A stretch of DNA of 64,000 nt from Haloactinospora alba (GCF_006717075.1 NZ_VFQC01000001.1:3705501-3769500), one strand, 5' to 3'. Shown: positions 1-7,169, counted from the first letter of the stretch. Numbers and translations are program-made. Notes: generated by a model from the letters alone, not told the origin.

Positions 1-705
1 GGCAGATGTGAACCATGACGTGATTCGGTCATGAGTGTCGGATTCGTGTACCACGTTACCGTCAGCGTGGTCGCTGACGACTGCGCGTTCCCCGGAACGC
101 AGCGTGAACACCATGAGTGGGGATGTCGGCACCATCAGCGCGGTTCCCTCAGGAACGAGATGGACGGAAACACGTTCGGTATCCGCCCATTTTAGGAGGT
201 ATTCCACCTGCGCTCGGCGGATGGACTCTGATACTCCGGATACAGCGGAGACAGGAAACACCGCGGTTACCTGCAGCTCCCCCAGCTCTGCGAGACGTCC
301 GCACCGGAGCTCTACCAACCGGTCGATCTCGTCGGGAGAAGCGAGCGGAAGCCCCGCACGGAAGACGGCTCGCGCGTATTCCTCGCATTGAAGATAGCCA
401 GGGACCAGGGATGGTGTGGCGATAGAGAGCTGCAGCGCACCACGTTCGATGGCGTCGAGGTCCCGCGCCCACGCGGGGAGCCCAGTGCCGGTCGTTGAAC
501 GCCGCCATGCCGCAACCAATTCCCCGTTAGCGCCCAAGGCAGCGTCCATACGTTCCGCATTATCCCGTTTTGGTAGCGAACCACCATTTTCCCACCGATT
601 GACACTGGAATGCGCGGTTCCGCTTCGGGACGCCAATTGGAGCTGTGTAAACCCCGCTAACTCACGGAACCTCATTAGGGATTCGGCAAACAAGCTAGGA
701 ATCAT
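1..705 (-). CDS. XRE-family regulator with DUF5753 domain (3' end outside window)
   Basis: Reading the minus strand gives an open frame that leaves the left edge after 235 codons. The N-terminal part has a Cro/C1-type helix-turn-helix (FTQLQLASRSGTAHSSVNRW). It is followed by a DUF5753-like region (PSLVPGYLQCEEYARAVF, then RRAQVEYLLKWAD and VHLVPEGTALM), the usual order in the large actinomycete XRE-DUF5753 family, which normally ends near 270-290 residues. These are cytoplasmic DNA-binding regulators, often paired with a small DUF397 protein; the partner is not in the window. I chose ATG at 705. An in-frame ATG at 753 would add 16 residues, and neither start has a clear ribosome site, so a leaderless start is possible. 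Family assignment is solid; the regulated genes are unknown. Confidence 0.85.
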   Translation of the reverse strand, partial: MIPSLFAESLMRFRELAGFTQLQLASRSGTAHSSVNRWENGGSLPKRDNAERMDAALGANGELVAAWRRSTTGTGLPAWARDLDAIERGALQLSIATPSLVPGYLQCEEYARAVFRAGLPLASPDEIDRLVELRCGRLAELGELQVTAVFPVSAVSGVSESIRRAQVEYLLKWADTERVSVHLVPEGTALMVPTSPLMVFTLRSGERAVVSDHADGNVVHESDTHDRITSWFTSA

Positions 706-827
706 GCACCGTACAGTATCGACAATATCCCATACTCGTACGGCAAATCCCATGATCTTGTGGAACGCTTTGGGATCACTGTTTTTGACTCCACTCTGGA
801 CGGTGTCGCCATCCAGGCGCCGACATC

Positions 828-863
828 AAAAAGCCCCTGCGGGAGTACCAGCTCCCCAGGGGC
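828..863 (-). terminator. Rho-independent-like hairpin with T tract on the minus strand
   Basis: GCCCCTG (833-839) pairs with CAGGGGC (857-863) and GGGAG (841-845) with CTCCC (852-856), with one bulged base. An A5 tract at 828-832 becomes a T tract after the hairpin on the minus strand. No minus-strand gene lies directly upstream, so it may block antisense read-through into the regulator gene at 1-705. Confidence 0.5.
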
Positions 864-888
864 GCGGCCACCGACTGGTTAGGAGTCG

Positions 889-1386
889 ATGACGGTGCCC
901 CAGTTTATTCGCACCCTCGCGTCCCTGTGGACGCTGCTCACGGTGCTGGCTGTCGCCTTGTTCCCGCCCACGCGCTACCGGGATCGCTACCAGCGGCTGG
1001 AACCGCGCGTCGCGGTGCCACTTGCCCCTCGCCGCCAGGCGGCGGCACGCCGCTTCACCGTGCCGTCACCACGGGCCGGGATCTCCCACCGAGACGTAGA
1101 CAGTGGCATGGTTCCCCCGGCCGCGCTGCCGGAACCCGAGCTGCTCGATCCCGAGGAGCACAGCCCCGTCCGGCCCTACGTGACCCAGCACGAACGCCAC
1201 CGCCAAGTTCAAGAAAGGGAAGAAGCAGCGCGGTACTGCCCGGCCTGCGGCGCTCCCACCACACCCGAGCCCGTCACACCGATCTACGGCGACGGTCTCG
1301 ACGGTGTCCGCGCGGAACTCTCCCCGCTGGTGCGCCAGTGGCTGGCCCAGCGCGACCAGGAGAGCACGATGGGGGTGATCCGGTGA
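889..1386 (+). CDS. Hypothetical membrane-anchored protein with a Cys pair
   Basis: A 165-residue protein I do not recognise. Residues about 8-25 (FIRTLASLWTLLTVLAVALF) form one hydrophobic segment, followed by a basic Arg/Pro-rich stretch and a soluble tail. The tail holds a CPAC motif near residue 119 and an acidic C-terminal part. This topology suggests an N-terminal anchor with most of the protein on the cytoplasmic side. The start ATG follows AGGAG with good spacing. The last codons overlap the GTG start of the BldC-like gene (GTGA overlap), so the two are probably translationally coupled. Similar small membrane/HTH/short-protein trios occur near XRE-DUF5753 genes in actinomycetes, but no function can be given. 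Confidence 0.7.
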   Translation: MTVPQFIRTLASLWTLLTVLAVALFPPTRYRDRYQRLEPRVAVPLAPRRQAAARRFTVPSPRAGISHRDVDSGMVPPAALPEPELLDPEEHSPVRPYVTQHERHRQVQEREEAARYCPACGAPTTPEPVTPIYGDGLDGVRAELSPLVRQWLAQRDQESTMGVIR

Positions 1387-1601
1387 GTATCCCCAACAGC
1401 TGGCCCTCTCCCCTGCTGCGTCCGGGTGATGTGGCCGAGGCCTTCGGCGTGACCACCTCCACCGTCAACACCTGGGTACGCCACGGCCACCTGACACCAG
1501 TGCTGGTCACCCCGGGCGGGCACCGCCGCTTCCTGCCCGACCACGTCCAGGACCTGATAGCCGCCACCCACCACCAGGACAAGGCAGGTGGTGACACGTG
1601 A
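1383..1601 (+). CDS. BldC-like small MerR-type DNA-binding protein
   Basis: This 72-residue protein is almost entirely one winged-helix domain of the MerR/HTH_17 class. It shows LRPGDVAEAFGVTTSTVNTW as the helix-turn-helix, then GHLTPVLVTPGGHRRF as the wing. The GGHRRF signature and the length match BldC-type proteins and phage or element excisionases; no effector-binding domain is present. The GTG start overlaps the stop of the upstream membrane-protein gene, and its own 3' end overlaps the following 58-codon ORF, so the three genes form one tightly packed unit. It probably binds direct repeats as a cytoplasmic regulator; the target is unknown. It could alternatively be an excisionase relic of an integrated element. 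Confidence 0.8.
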   Translation: MSIPNSWPSPLLRPGDVAEAFGVTTSTVNTWVRHGHLTPVLVTPGGHRRFLPDHVQDLIAATHHQDKAGGDT

Positions 1602-1767
1602 ACCTCACCCCCACGAACGCCAAGAATTGCGCGACTTACTGGAGCAGCTCACCCAGGCCATGGAGGGCGGCGCTCTGTGGCCCAACCAGATCCACGACAC
1701 CCTGCGGGAACTCCACACTTGCGTGGACACCTGGCTCGGTGACGAGACCGAGGACCACGCCCCCTAA
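1591..1767 (+). CDS. Small hypothetical protein (58 aa)
   Basis: A short ORF that starts at GTG 1591 (GTG 1588 is directly upstream) behind AAGGCAGG and ends with TAA. It overlaps the end of the BldC-like gene by 11 bases. The product is acidic and helical in character (RQELRDLLEQLTQAM, then HDTLRELHTCVDTWLGDETED) with no membrane segment or recognised domain. Support comes from the ribosome site, the overlap with the upstream gene, the high GC of its third positions and the terminator just after it. Function unknown; it is probably co-expressed with the two preceding genes. Confidence 0.55.
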   Translation: MTREPHPHERQELRDLLEQLTQAMEGGALWPNQIHDTLRELHTCVDTWLGDETEDHAP

Positions 1768-1778
1768 CCCCGCCCACA

Positions 1779-1813
1779 GGCCCCGCATCCGGCAACCCCC
1801 GGGGTGCGGGGCC
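1779..1813 (+). terminator. Hairpin after the small three-gene unit
   Basis: GGCCCCGCA (1779-1787) and TGCGGGGCC (1805-1813) form a perfect 9-bp stem with a 17-base loop, 12 bases after the stop of the small ORF. There is no U tract, as is common in high-GC actinomycetes. Confidence 0.6.
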
Positions 1814-2061
1814 ACCGCTGTCACCGAGACCGAGAAAACCACGCGTGCGCCGCCCGCGACACGTCGTACACCCACGTCCACGTGGGAGCTTTCCCGCGTA
1901 CCTATCTCCGAGGTGACAAAGGACTAACCCTCGGATTCCTCCCTCCGCCCATACCTGCTTCTGGCCAGGGGCGCTTTCGGCGCAGGTCGCCCGGTTCCCA
2001 CCGGTCATGACGGTGGCTATACCACCCGTATCCGCAACGTTATCCCACCGTTTTGTCTCCA

Positions 2062-2090
2062 TTGACCCTGGCATGGGCGCCTTTTATGGT
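2062..2090 (+). promoter_or_regulatory. Sigma-70-like promoter of the AA10 unit
   Basis: TTGACC (2062-2067) and TATGGT (2085-2090) are separated by exactly 17 bases. The expected start site lies near 2097, inside the DasR-type palindrome, so a bound repressor would block initiation. Confidence 0.65.
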
Positions 2091-2098
2091 CTAGACCA
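2087..2098. promoter_or_regulatory. DasR-type operator (dre)
   Basis: TGGTCTAGACCA is a perfect 12-bp palindrome that matches the core of the DasR responsive element known from Streptomyces chitin and N-acetylglucosamine genes. It overlaps the -10 hexamer and the predicted start of the promoter for the AA10 monooxygenase. DasR is a GntR-family repressor released by glucosamine/N-acetylglucosamine phosphates; no dasR gene is in this window. Confidence 0.8.
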
Positions 2099-2127
2099 CG
2101 TTGGCAGGCGGAGACCAGGGAGGGACG

Positions 2128-2370
2128 ATGTTCGCCACGTCCGTACTCGCAACGGAGTCCGAATCGGGTCTGCCGCACGCGTTCCGTCACGACGGCCGCC
2201 AGCACGCGGCACCGCTCCTGTCAGCGCCCTTCCGGGGGCCGTCCGCGGCCCTTCTTCCGTGCATCCCCCACACCGCGCACCCCCTGGCCCCGGGCTCAGC
2301 GCGCATCGGCGAGCGAGCCGGAACCACCCCCACCGGGGTGCGCGGTTCCAACGAAAAGGAACTGGCATGA
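2128..2370 (+). CDS. Possible leader ORF coupled to the AA10 gene (80 aa)
   Basis: This ORF starts about 30 bases after the predicted transcription start. It has a strong ribosome site (GGGAGGGACG before ATG), and its TGA overlaps the ATG of the monooxygenase as ATGA. The product starts MFATSVLATESESG, is rich in His, Pro and Ala, and has no recognised domain or convincing signal peptide. It could be a real small protein, or a leader ORF that couples translation of the secreted enzyme to ribosome passage. The AA10 gene also has its own AAGGA ribosome site. Support is positional only, so confidence is moderate. Confidence 0.4.
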   Translation: MFATSVLATESESGLPHAFRHDGRQHAAPLLSAPFRGPSAALLPCIPHTAHPLAPGSARIGERAGTTPTGVRGSNEKELA

Positions 2371-2888
2371 CTGTGAAACGGAAACTCGTCGCCATCGCCG
2401 CCGGCGTCGGCGCCGCCCCCTTCGTGTTCGCACTGCTCCCCGCCTCCACCGCCTACGCGCACGGCTACATCTCCTCCCCGCCGAGCCGGCAGGCGCAGTG
2501 CGCCCAGGGCACCGTGGAGTGCGGCTCCATCCAGTGGGAGCCGCAGAGTGTGGAGGGCCCCAAGGGGCTCAAGAGCTGTAGCGGTGGGAACTCGCGCTTC
2601 TCCGAGCTGGACGACGACAGCAAGAACTGGCAGTCCACCTCGGTGGGCAACACGGTGGACTTCACCTGGAGTCTCACCGCCATGCACGCCACCAGGGACT
2701 GGCAGTACTTCATCGGTGACGACAAGATCGCCGAGTTCGACGGCCACGGGAACCAGCCGCCCTCCACGGTGACCCACTCGGTGGACCTGAACGGTTACAG
2801 CGGCGAGGAGAAACTCCTGGCCGTGTGGAACATCGACGACACCGCCAACGCCTTCTACGCCTGCGTCGACCTGAACATCAACGGCTGA
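2367..2888 (+). CDS. Secreted AA10 lytic polysaccharide monooxygenase (chitin-binding)
   Basis: The 173-residue product begins with a signal peptide (residues 1-31, KRK then a hydrophobic core ending AYA). Cleavage exposes His32 of HGYISSPPSR, the His1 of the copper brace. His107 (MHATRDWQYF) is the second brace histidine, and an aromatic residue in NAFYACVDL supplies the usual axial position. Length and motifs fit a single-domain AA10 enzyme without a separate binding module. AA10 enzymes oxidatively cleave crystalline chitin or cellulose outside the cell. HGYISSPPSR and the DasR operator upstream favour chitin. C1 oxidation would release chains ending in an aldonic acid, which connects to the sugar-acid pathway at 12-19 kb. 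A strong hairpin terminator follows. Confidence 0.93.
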   Translation: MTVKRKLVAIAAGVGAAPFVFALLPASTAYAHGYISSPPSRQAQCAQGTVECGSIQWEPQSVEGPKGLKSCSGGNSRFSELDDDSKNWQSTSVGNTVDFTWSLTAMHATRDWQYFIGDDKIAEFDGHGNQPPSTVTHSVDLNGYSGEEKLLAVWNIDDTANAFYACVDLNING

Positions 2889-2916
2889 CCCCCGCTCTCC
2901 CCCGTTTCCTCCGGCC

Positions 2917-2949
2917 GCGGGCTGGCACTCCCCCCGGGTGCCAGCCCGC
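2917..2949 (+). terminator. Strong hairpin after the AA10 gene
   Basis: GCGGGCTGGCAC (2917-2928) pairs perfectly with GTGCCAGCCCGC (2938-2949) around a 9-base loop, 28 bases after the stop codon. Confidence 0.8.
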
Positions 2950-2999
2950 ACCTCTGTCCGCCCGGCGGCGGGCGGACGCGTGTCCTCCGGCATCCCACC

Positions 3000-3030
3000 T
3001 TGACCTCAACCAAAGTTGAGGATCTAGGTT
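3000..3030 (+). promoter_or_regulatory. MerR-type promoter with 19-bp spacer before the ABC exporter
   Basis: TTGACC (3000-3005) and TAGGTT (3025-3030) are separated by 19 bases. The spacer region carries the dyad CCTCAAC-CAAA-GTTGAGG (3004-3021). An over-long spacer with a central dyad is the hallmark of promoters that MerR-family activators untwist. No merR gene lies beside it; the only full-size MerR in the window is at 55.4-55.8 kb and its own promoter dyad differs in sequence. Confidence 0.7.
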
Positions 3031-3127
3031 CTGGTGGCAGCGCTTCCCCACCGCGGGACAGCGGGATTACCGCTTCCAGTCGGGGAGCCGACCGCCGCCC
3101 ACGAACCCGAAAAGCCGGTGACGCGCG

Positions 3128-5017
3128 ATGAGCATGGAAACGACCGCCTGGAGCGCGATGTACAACGCGATGTTCGCGCAACAGGACCGCCGCCCCTTCT
3201 CCCGGGAAACCTTACGGCGCATCTGGACCTTCGCCCGCCCCCACCGGCGCCAGCTCGGCTGGTTCCTGGTGCTGAGCGTCCTCCTCGCCGGGCTCACCGT
3301 CGCCACCCCGATCCTGTCCGGACGCGTCGTCGACGCGATCGTGAACGGCGCCTCCGCGCGGCTTGTTCTGGGACTCGCGGCGCTGATCGCCCTGATCGCC
3401 GTGGCCGAGGCGGGCTTCGGTCTGGCGAACCGGTGGCTGTCCGCCCGCATCGGCGAGGGCCTCATCCTGGACCTGCGCACCGCGGTCTACGACCACGTGC
3501 AGCGCATGCCGGTCGCGTTCTTCACCCGCACCCGCACCGGCGCCCTCGTCAGCCGGCTGAACAACGACGTCATCGGCGCCCAGCGGGCCTTCAGCGACGT
3601 CCTCTCCAGCGTGGTCAAGAACGCCGTGACCCTGGTCCTCACCCTCACGGTGATGCTCAGCATCTCCTGGCAGGTCACCGTGCTCACCCTGGTGATGCTG
3701 CCGCTGTTCCTGCTTCCCGCCCGCAGGATGGGCACCCGGCTGGCGCGGCTGGAACGCGAGGGCGCCAACCACGACGCGGTGATGAGCACCCAGATGACCG
3801 AGCGGTTCTCCTCCTCCGGTGCCACCCTGGTGAAACTGTTCGGCCGCCCCAGCGAGGAGTCGGCGGAGTTCGCCACCCGCGCCCGCCGGGTACGGGACAT
3901 CGGGGTACGCACCGCCATGGTGCAGGAGGTGTTCGTCATCTCGCTGACGCTGGTCTCCGCGCTCGCCCTGGCGCTGGTGTACGGCGTCGGCGGGTTCTAC
4001 GCCCTGGCCGGACGGCTCGACGCGGGATCGGTCGTGTCCCTGGCGCTGCTGCTCACCCGGCTGTACGCGCCGCTGACCGAGCTGGCCAGCGCCCGGGTGG
4101 GCGTGATGAGCGCCCTGGTGAGCTTCGGCCGGGTGTTCGAGGTCCTGGACCTGGCCCCGCTCGTCGCGGAGAAGCCCGACGCCCGACGGGTTCCGGAGGG
4201 GCCGGTGTCGGTGGAGTTCGACCGGGTCAGCTTCAGCTACCCCTCGGCCAGCGAGGTGTCCCTCGCCTCACTGGAGGAGGTCGCCACCCTCGACACCCGC
4301 GGCGGTGAGGAGGTGCTGCACGACGTGTCGTTCACCGCCCAGCCGGGGCAGACGGTGGCGCTCGTCGGCTCCTCGGGCGCCGGCAAGTCCACACTGGCGC
4401 AGCTGGTTCCGCGGCTGTACGACGCCGACACGGGAGCGGTGCGGCTGGCCGGGGTGGACGTGCGCGACCTGTCGGCCGCGTCCCTGCGGCAGGTTCTGGG
4501 CATGGTGACCCAGGACGGCCATCTGTTCCACGACACGGTGCGCGCCAACCTCCTGCTCGCCCGTCCCGAGGCCACCGACGAGGAGCTGTGGGACGCGATG
4601 CGCCGCGCCCGGATCGACGAGCTGGTCGCCGACCTTCCCGACGGCTTGGACACCATCGTCGGGGAACGCGGCTACCGCTTCTCCGGCGGGGAGCGCCAGC
4701 GGCTGACGATCGCGCGGCTGCTGCTGGCGAGCCCGAGGCTGGTGGTGCTGGACGAGGCCACCGCCCACCTCGACTCCGCGTCCGAGGCCGCGGTGCAGGA
4801 GGCCCTGGCCGAGGCGCTCGCCGGACGTACCGCCCTGGTCATCGCCCATCGGCTGTCCACGATCCAGTCCGCCGACCTCATCCTGGTGATGGAGCAGGGC
4901 GAGATCGTCGAGCGGGGCACGCACACCGAGCTGCTCGCCGCCGGCGGGCGCTACCAGGAGCTGTACCGCACCCAGTTCGCCGCCCCGGACACGGCGGAGC
5001 CGGAACCCGTGAGGTGA
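3128..5017 (+). CDS. ABC exporter, fused permease and ATPase half-transporter
   Basis: This 629-residue protein has six predicted membrane helices in residues about 35-330 followed by an ABC ATPase domain. Visible motifs are Walker A GSSGAGKST near residue 415, Q-loop in MVTQDGHLF, signature FSGGERQRL near 517, Walker B LVVLDEATAHLD near 537 and the switch histidine in IAHRLST near 573. This layout is the type I exporter (MsbA/multidrug-like) half-transporter that works as a dimer in the cytoplasmic membrane, driving substrate out with ATP. The substrate cannot be read from sequence. The preceding MerR-type promoter suggests induction by a drug, metal or redox signal, consistent with a defence exporter. 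It is the only gene behind that promoter, apart possibly from the HD gene 220 bp downstream. Confidence 0.93.
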   Translation: MSMETTAWSAMYNAMFAQQDRRPFSRETLRRIWTFARPHRRQLGWFLVLSVLLAGLTVATPILSGRVVDAIVNGASARLVLGLAALIALIAVAEAGFGLANRWLSARIGEGLILDLRTAVYDHVQRMPVAFFTRTRTGALVSRLNNDVIGAQRAFSDVLSSVVKNAVTLVLTLTVMLSISWQVTVLTLVMLPLFLLPARRMGTRLARLEREGANHDAVMSTQMTERFSSSGATLVKLFGRPSEESAEFATRARRVRDIGVRTAMVQEVFVISLTLVSALALALVYGVGGFYALAGRLDAGSVVSLALLLTRLYAPLTELASARVGVMSALVSFGRVFEVLDLAPLVAEKPDARRVPEGPVSVEFDRVSFSYPSASEVSLASLEEVATLDTRGGEEVLHDVSFTAQPGQTVALVGSSGAGKSTLAQLVPRLYDADTGAVRLAGVDVRDLSAASLRQVLGMVTQDGHLFHDTVRANLLLARPEATDEELWDAMRRARIDELVADLPDGLDTIVGERGYRFSGGERQRLTIARLLLASPRLVVLDEATAHLDSASEAAVQEALAEALAGRTALVIAHRLSTIQSADLILVMEQGEIVERGTHTELLAAGGRYQELYRTQFAAPDTAEPEPVR

Positions 5018-5237
5018 CGGTGCCGCGAGGCAGGTGCCGAACCAGGAACCAGCTCCGGGCTCGTGGGCTGTCCGCAGGTGCCACGGTAGGTTTCCCGGCC
5101 AGCGCGGCGTGCGGCGGTCCCGTCGCGGCCGGGCAGCCGGGCCCGTCGTTCCGACCGTGGCGCCGGCTCTGATTTCGTTGGGACCAGCGCCCGCCGAACA
5201 CGGGCGGCAGCCACCCGTCGGAGAAGAAAGAGACACG

Positions 5238-5885
5238 ATGACAGCCACACCATCGTCCCCGGCCGGGATCAGCGTCCCGGACACCGCCCTGGCGGCCGAG
5301 GCCACCGAGCTGGTCCGCGACACCACCAGCGAGCTGGTGTACCACCACTCCCGGCGCGTCTACTGGTTCGGGAGCCTGCAGGCGCGCAACCGGGACCTGA
5401 GTTTCGACCCGGAGCTGCTCTACGTCGGGGCGATGTTCCACGACCTCGGGTTGAACGAGCGGTTCCACGACAGCGGGCGTCGGTTCGAGGTCGACAGCGC
5501 GGACGAGGCGCGGCGGTTCCTGCACAGCCACGGGGTCGCCGAGGACCGCGTCCGCAGGGTGTGGACGGCGATCGCCCTGCACACCACGCCCGGTATCCCC
5601 GAGCACATGGAACCCGAGGTGGCGCTGGTGACCGCCGGTGTGGAGTACGACGTGCTCGGCATCGGCTACCACGACATCAGCGCCGAGGAGCGCGACGCGG
5701 TGACCGCGCTGCACCCCCGGCCGGACTTCAAGAACCGCATCCTGCAGGCGTTCACCGAGGGCATCGCCCCCAAGCCCGAGACCACGTTCGGCAACGTGAA
5801 AGCCGACGTGCTGGAGCACTTCGTCCCCGGTTTCCAACGCGGGGACTTCGTGCGCACCATCCAGGACTCCCCCTGGCCGGAGTAA
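5238..5885 (+). CDS. HD-domain hydrolase-like protein
   Basis: A 215-residue protein with an HD-type metal-binding core. HHSRRVYWF supplies the first histidine, AMFHDLGLNERF near residues 72-83 the HD pair, and VWTAIALHTTPGIPEH a further histidine. The pattern matches small HD proteins annotated as cyanamide-hydratase-like or as HD phosphohydrolases. These bind one or two metal ions; the real substrate is usually unknown. ATG 5238 was chosen because GAAAGAG precedes it and because upstream in-frame residues look non-coding. It stands alone between the exporter and a toxin-antitoxin pair, with a hairpin just downstream. Confidence 0.8.
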   Translation: MTATPSSPAGISVPDTALAAEATELVRDTTSELVYHHSRRVYWFGSLQARNRDLSFDPELLYVGAMFHDLGLNERFHDSGRRFEVDSADEARRFLHSHGVAEDRVRRVWTAIALHTTPGIPEHMEPEVALVTAGVEYDVLGIGYHDISAEERDAVTALHPRPDFKNRILQAFTEGIAPKPETTFGNVKADVLEHFVPGFQRGDFVRTIQDSPWPE

Positions 5886-5901
5886 CCGGCCGCGCAACCG
5901 T

Positions 5902-5927
5902 GCGGGGTGGAACCGGTTCCACCCCGC
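5902..5927 (+). terminator. Palindromic hairpin after the HD gene
   Basis: A perfect 26-bp palindrome with arms GCGGGGTGGAACC (5902-5914) and GGTTCCACCCCGC (5915-5927), 16 bases after the stop codon. It would fold as a hairpin in RNA. Confidence 0.65.
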
Positions 5928-5949
5928 CGGGGCAGCTCGGCCTCCCGCG

Positions 5950-6264
5950 GTGACGGCACGCGCCGCCGTGCGGAACCAGTCACGGCCGCACACGCACAAC
6001 GGAGCAACCATTGCGTGTAACACGAACTGTATTACCGTAAGACTCACTATCCGCACTGACGCCGTTGTGGAGCGGGCACTGGACTCACTGTCACACGAAG
6101 GGTATTCGCGCTCGGAGGCAGCCCGGATGGCGATCCTGGAGGCGGAGCGGGCACACCGCCGGGCACGGCTTCGGGCCGAGGCCGAGGAACTGCGCAACGC
6201 CCCCGAGGACGCCGCCGTCTCCCGGGCGCTGGCCGCAGAGATGGACGAGACCCGTGCGTGGTGA
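5950..6264 (+). CDS. Ribbon-helix-helix-type antitoxin
   Basis: The core TVRLTIRTDAVVERALDSL followed by GYSRSEAARMAILEAER looks like a short ribbon-helix-helix DNA-binding domain. A helical acidic tail (RAEAEELRNAPEDAAVSRAL) would bind the toxin. Its stop codon overlaps the GTG start of a MazF-type toxin gene, the normal antitoxin-toxin order. The start is uncertain. GTG 5950 is the only conventional upstream start, but the first 20 or so codons look like promoter DNA; GGAG at 6001-6004 would suit an unusual ATT start at 6010. The AT-rich stretch 6011-6040 with partial dyads is a likely self-regulated operator/promoter. Function as antitoxin is inferred from position and composition. Confidence 0.7.
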   Translation: MTARAAVRNQSRPHTHNGATIACNTNCITVRLTIRTDAVVERALDSLSHEGYSRSEAARMAILEAERAHRRARLRAEAEELRNAPEDAAVSRALAAEMDETRAW

Positions 6265-6572
6265 CCTCTACCGGCTCAAAGCGCCGAAGGACGCGCGCGG
6301 CCATGAGCAGTCCGGGACACGCTACGCTGTGGTGCTCCAGTCCGATGACCTTCCGCTGTCCACATGGATCGTCGCCCCCGCATCGACCGGCCGCCGGGCG
6401 GCCTCTTTCCGCCCCGATATCGAGATCGACGAGCGCCCCGGCCCGAATCATGGTCGAACAGACGAGCGTGGTCGACCCCCAAGCCCGGCTGGGAGAATTC
6501 GTCGGCCGACTCGACCATGCCGAGATGCGAGCCGTCGACACGGCCCTGCAAACGGTCCTGGGGCTCGACTGA
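6254..6572 (+). pseudogene. MazF/PemK-type endoribonuclease toxin, frameshifted
   Basis: Translation from GTG 6254 gives the typical N-terminal half of a MazF-type toxin (VRGDLYRLKAP, SGTRYAVVLQSDDL, STWIVAPASTG, FRPDIEIDERP). The C-terminal half (ARIMVEQTSVVDP, then GEFVGRLDHAEMRAVDTAL) continues only in the next frame. The shift lies at about 6437-6450 in GAGCGCCCCGGCCCG; removing one G or C there restores a full-length toxin of about 105 residues ending at the TGA at 6570-6572. MazF enzymes cleave single-stranded mRNA at short motifs and are held in check by the adjacent antitoxin. Either the toxin has been inactivated in this strain or the sequence has an extra base. Confidence 0.75.
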
Positions 6573-6710
6573 ACGACGCCGCCAACCGTTTCTCGTCCGC
6601 CCCTCCGGTTCCCACCCGGAGGATGCGGCAACGGGAGGCCGTCGAGCTGTTCCCCGGACTGGACCCGGTGGAGCCGGGTGCGGTGCCCCTACCGGCGCAC
6701 GCGACCGGAG

Positions 6711-7169
6711 TCACTTGTAGGTTCCGGCCTTCCAGTCGCTGTCGTTGTAGAACACGAGGTGGCAGTTCTCCGCGACGCAGTTCCACTGCTGGTAGGTGGT
6801 CTGGTGCTGGTAGGCGGTCGGCGAGTAGCTGTGGACGAGTTCGTGGCCGGCGCTGCACATGTAGGACTTTTTCGCCGCTACCACGCCATCCCGGTAAAGC
6901 GTGCGGTCGATGTGATTGTTGTTGTTATCGGAGTTCTCCTCGGCCAGCATCCACGCGGTGACATTCTTGGGAGAACTGTAGTGCTCCTCTCCCAGGTTCC
7001 TGATGACACCGGGACTGCTGCATCCTCCCTCTCCCGTGGGCACCTGCCACCCGAGATAGGGACCGATGCTGTCCGCGTTCGCGGCAGGTGCCCCGAACGA
7101 GACCACAGCGGCCACCATTCCCCCGGACAGCGCCATCGCGAGCGCGTACTTTCTCGCTGTCCTTCGCAT
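6711..7169 (-). CDS. Secreted protein of unknown function with four cysteines
   Basis: A 152-residue product with a clear Sec signal peptide: RRTARK, a hydrophobic core around residues 10-26, and cleavage probably after ANA near residue 32. The mature part is polar and rich in Tyr, His and Asn, including an NNNNH run. It has four cysteines (GGCSS, YMCSA, WNCVAENCHL) that could form two disulfides. I do not recognise a family. Composition is more AT-rich than its neighbours, with several A/T-ending codons, a possible sign of transfer. It stands alone between the toxin gene and a GntR operon. An extracellular binding, inhibitor or bacteriocin-like role is possible, but nothing in the sequence proves it. 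Confidence 0.7.
   Translation of the reverse strand: MRRTARKYALAMALSGGMVAAVVSFGAPAANADSIGPYLGWQVPTGEGGCSSPGVIRNLGEEHYSSPKNVTAWMLAEENSDNNNNHIDRTLYRDGVVAAKKSYMCSAGHELVHSYSPTAYQHQTTYQQWNCVAENCHLVFYNDSDWKAGTYK

Larger units (their letters stand above)
1814..2127. other. Intergenic region upstream of the chitin monooxygenase unit
   Basis: No credible gene here. The right part carries a sigma-70-like promoter and a DasR-type operator, listed separately. The left part holds only GC-rich sequence without recognisable repeats. Confidence 0.6.

Noticed and set aside
2187-2993. Long minus-strand frame over the AA10 gene
   Set aside because: Pure antisense shadow with low-complexity residues; the plus-strand AA10 motifs are unmistakable.
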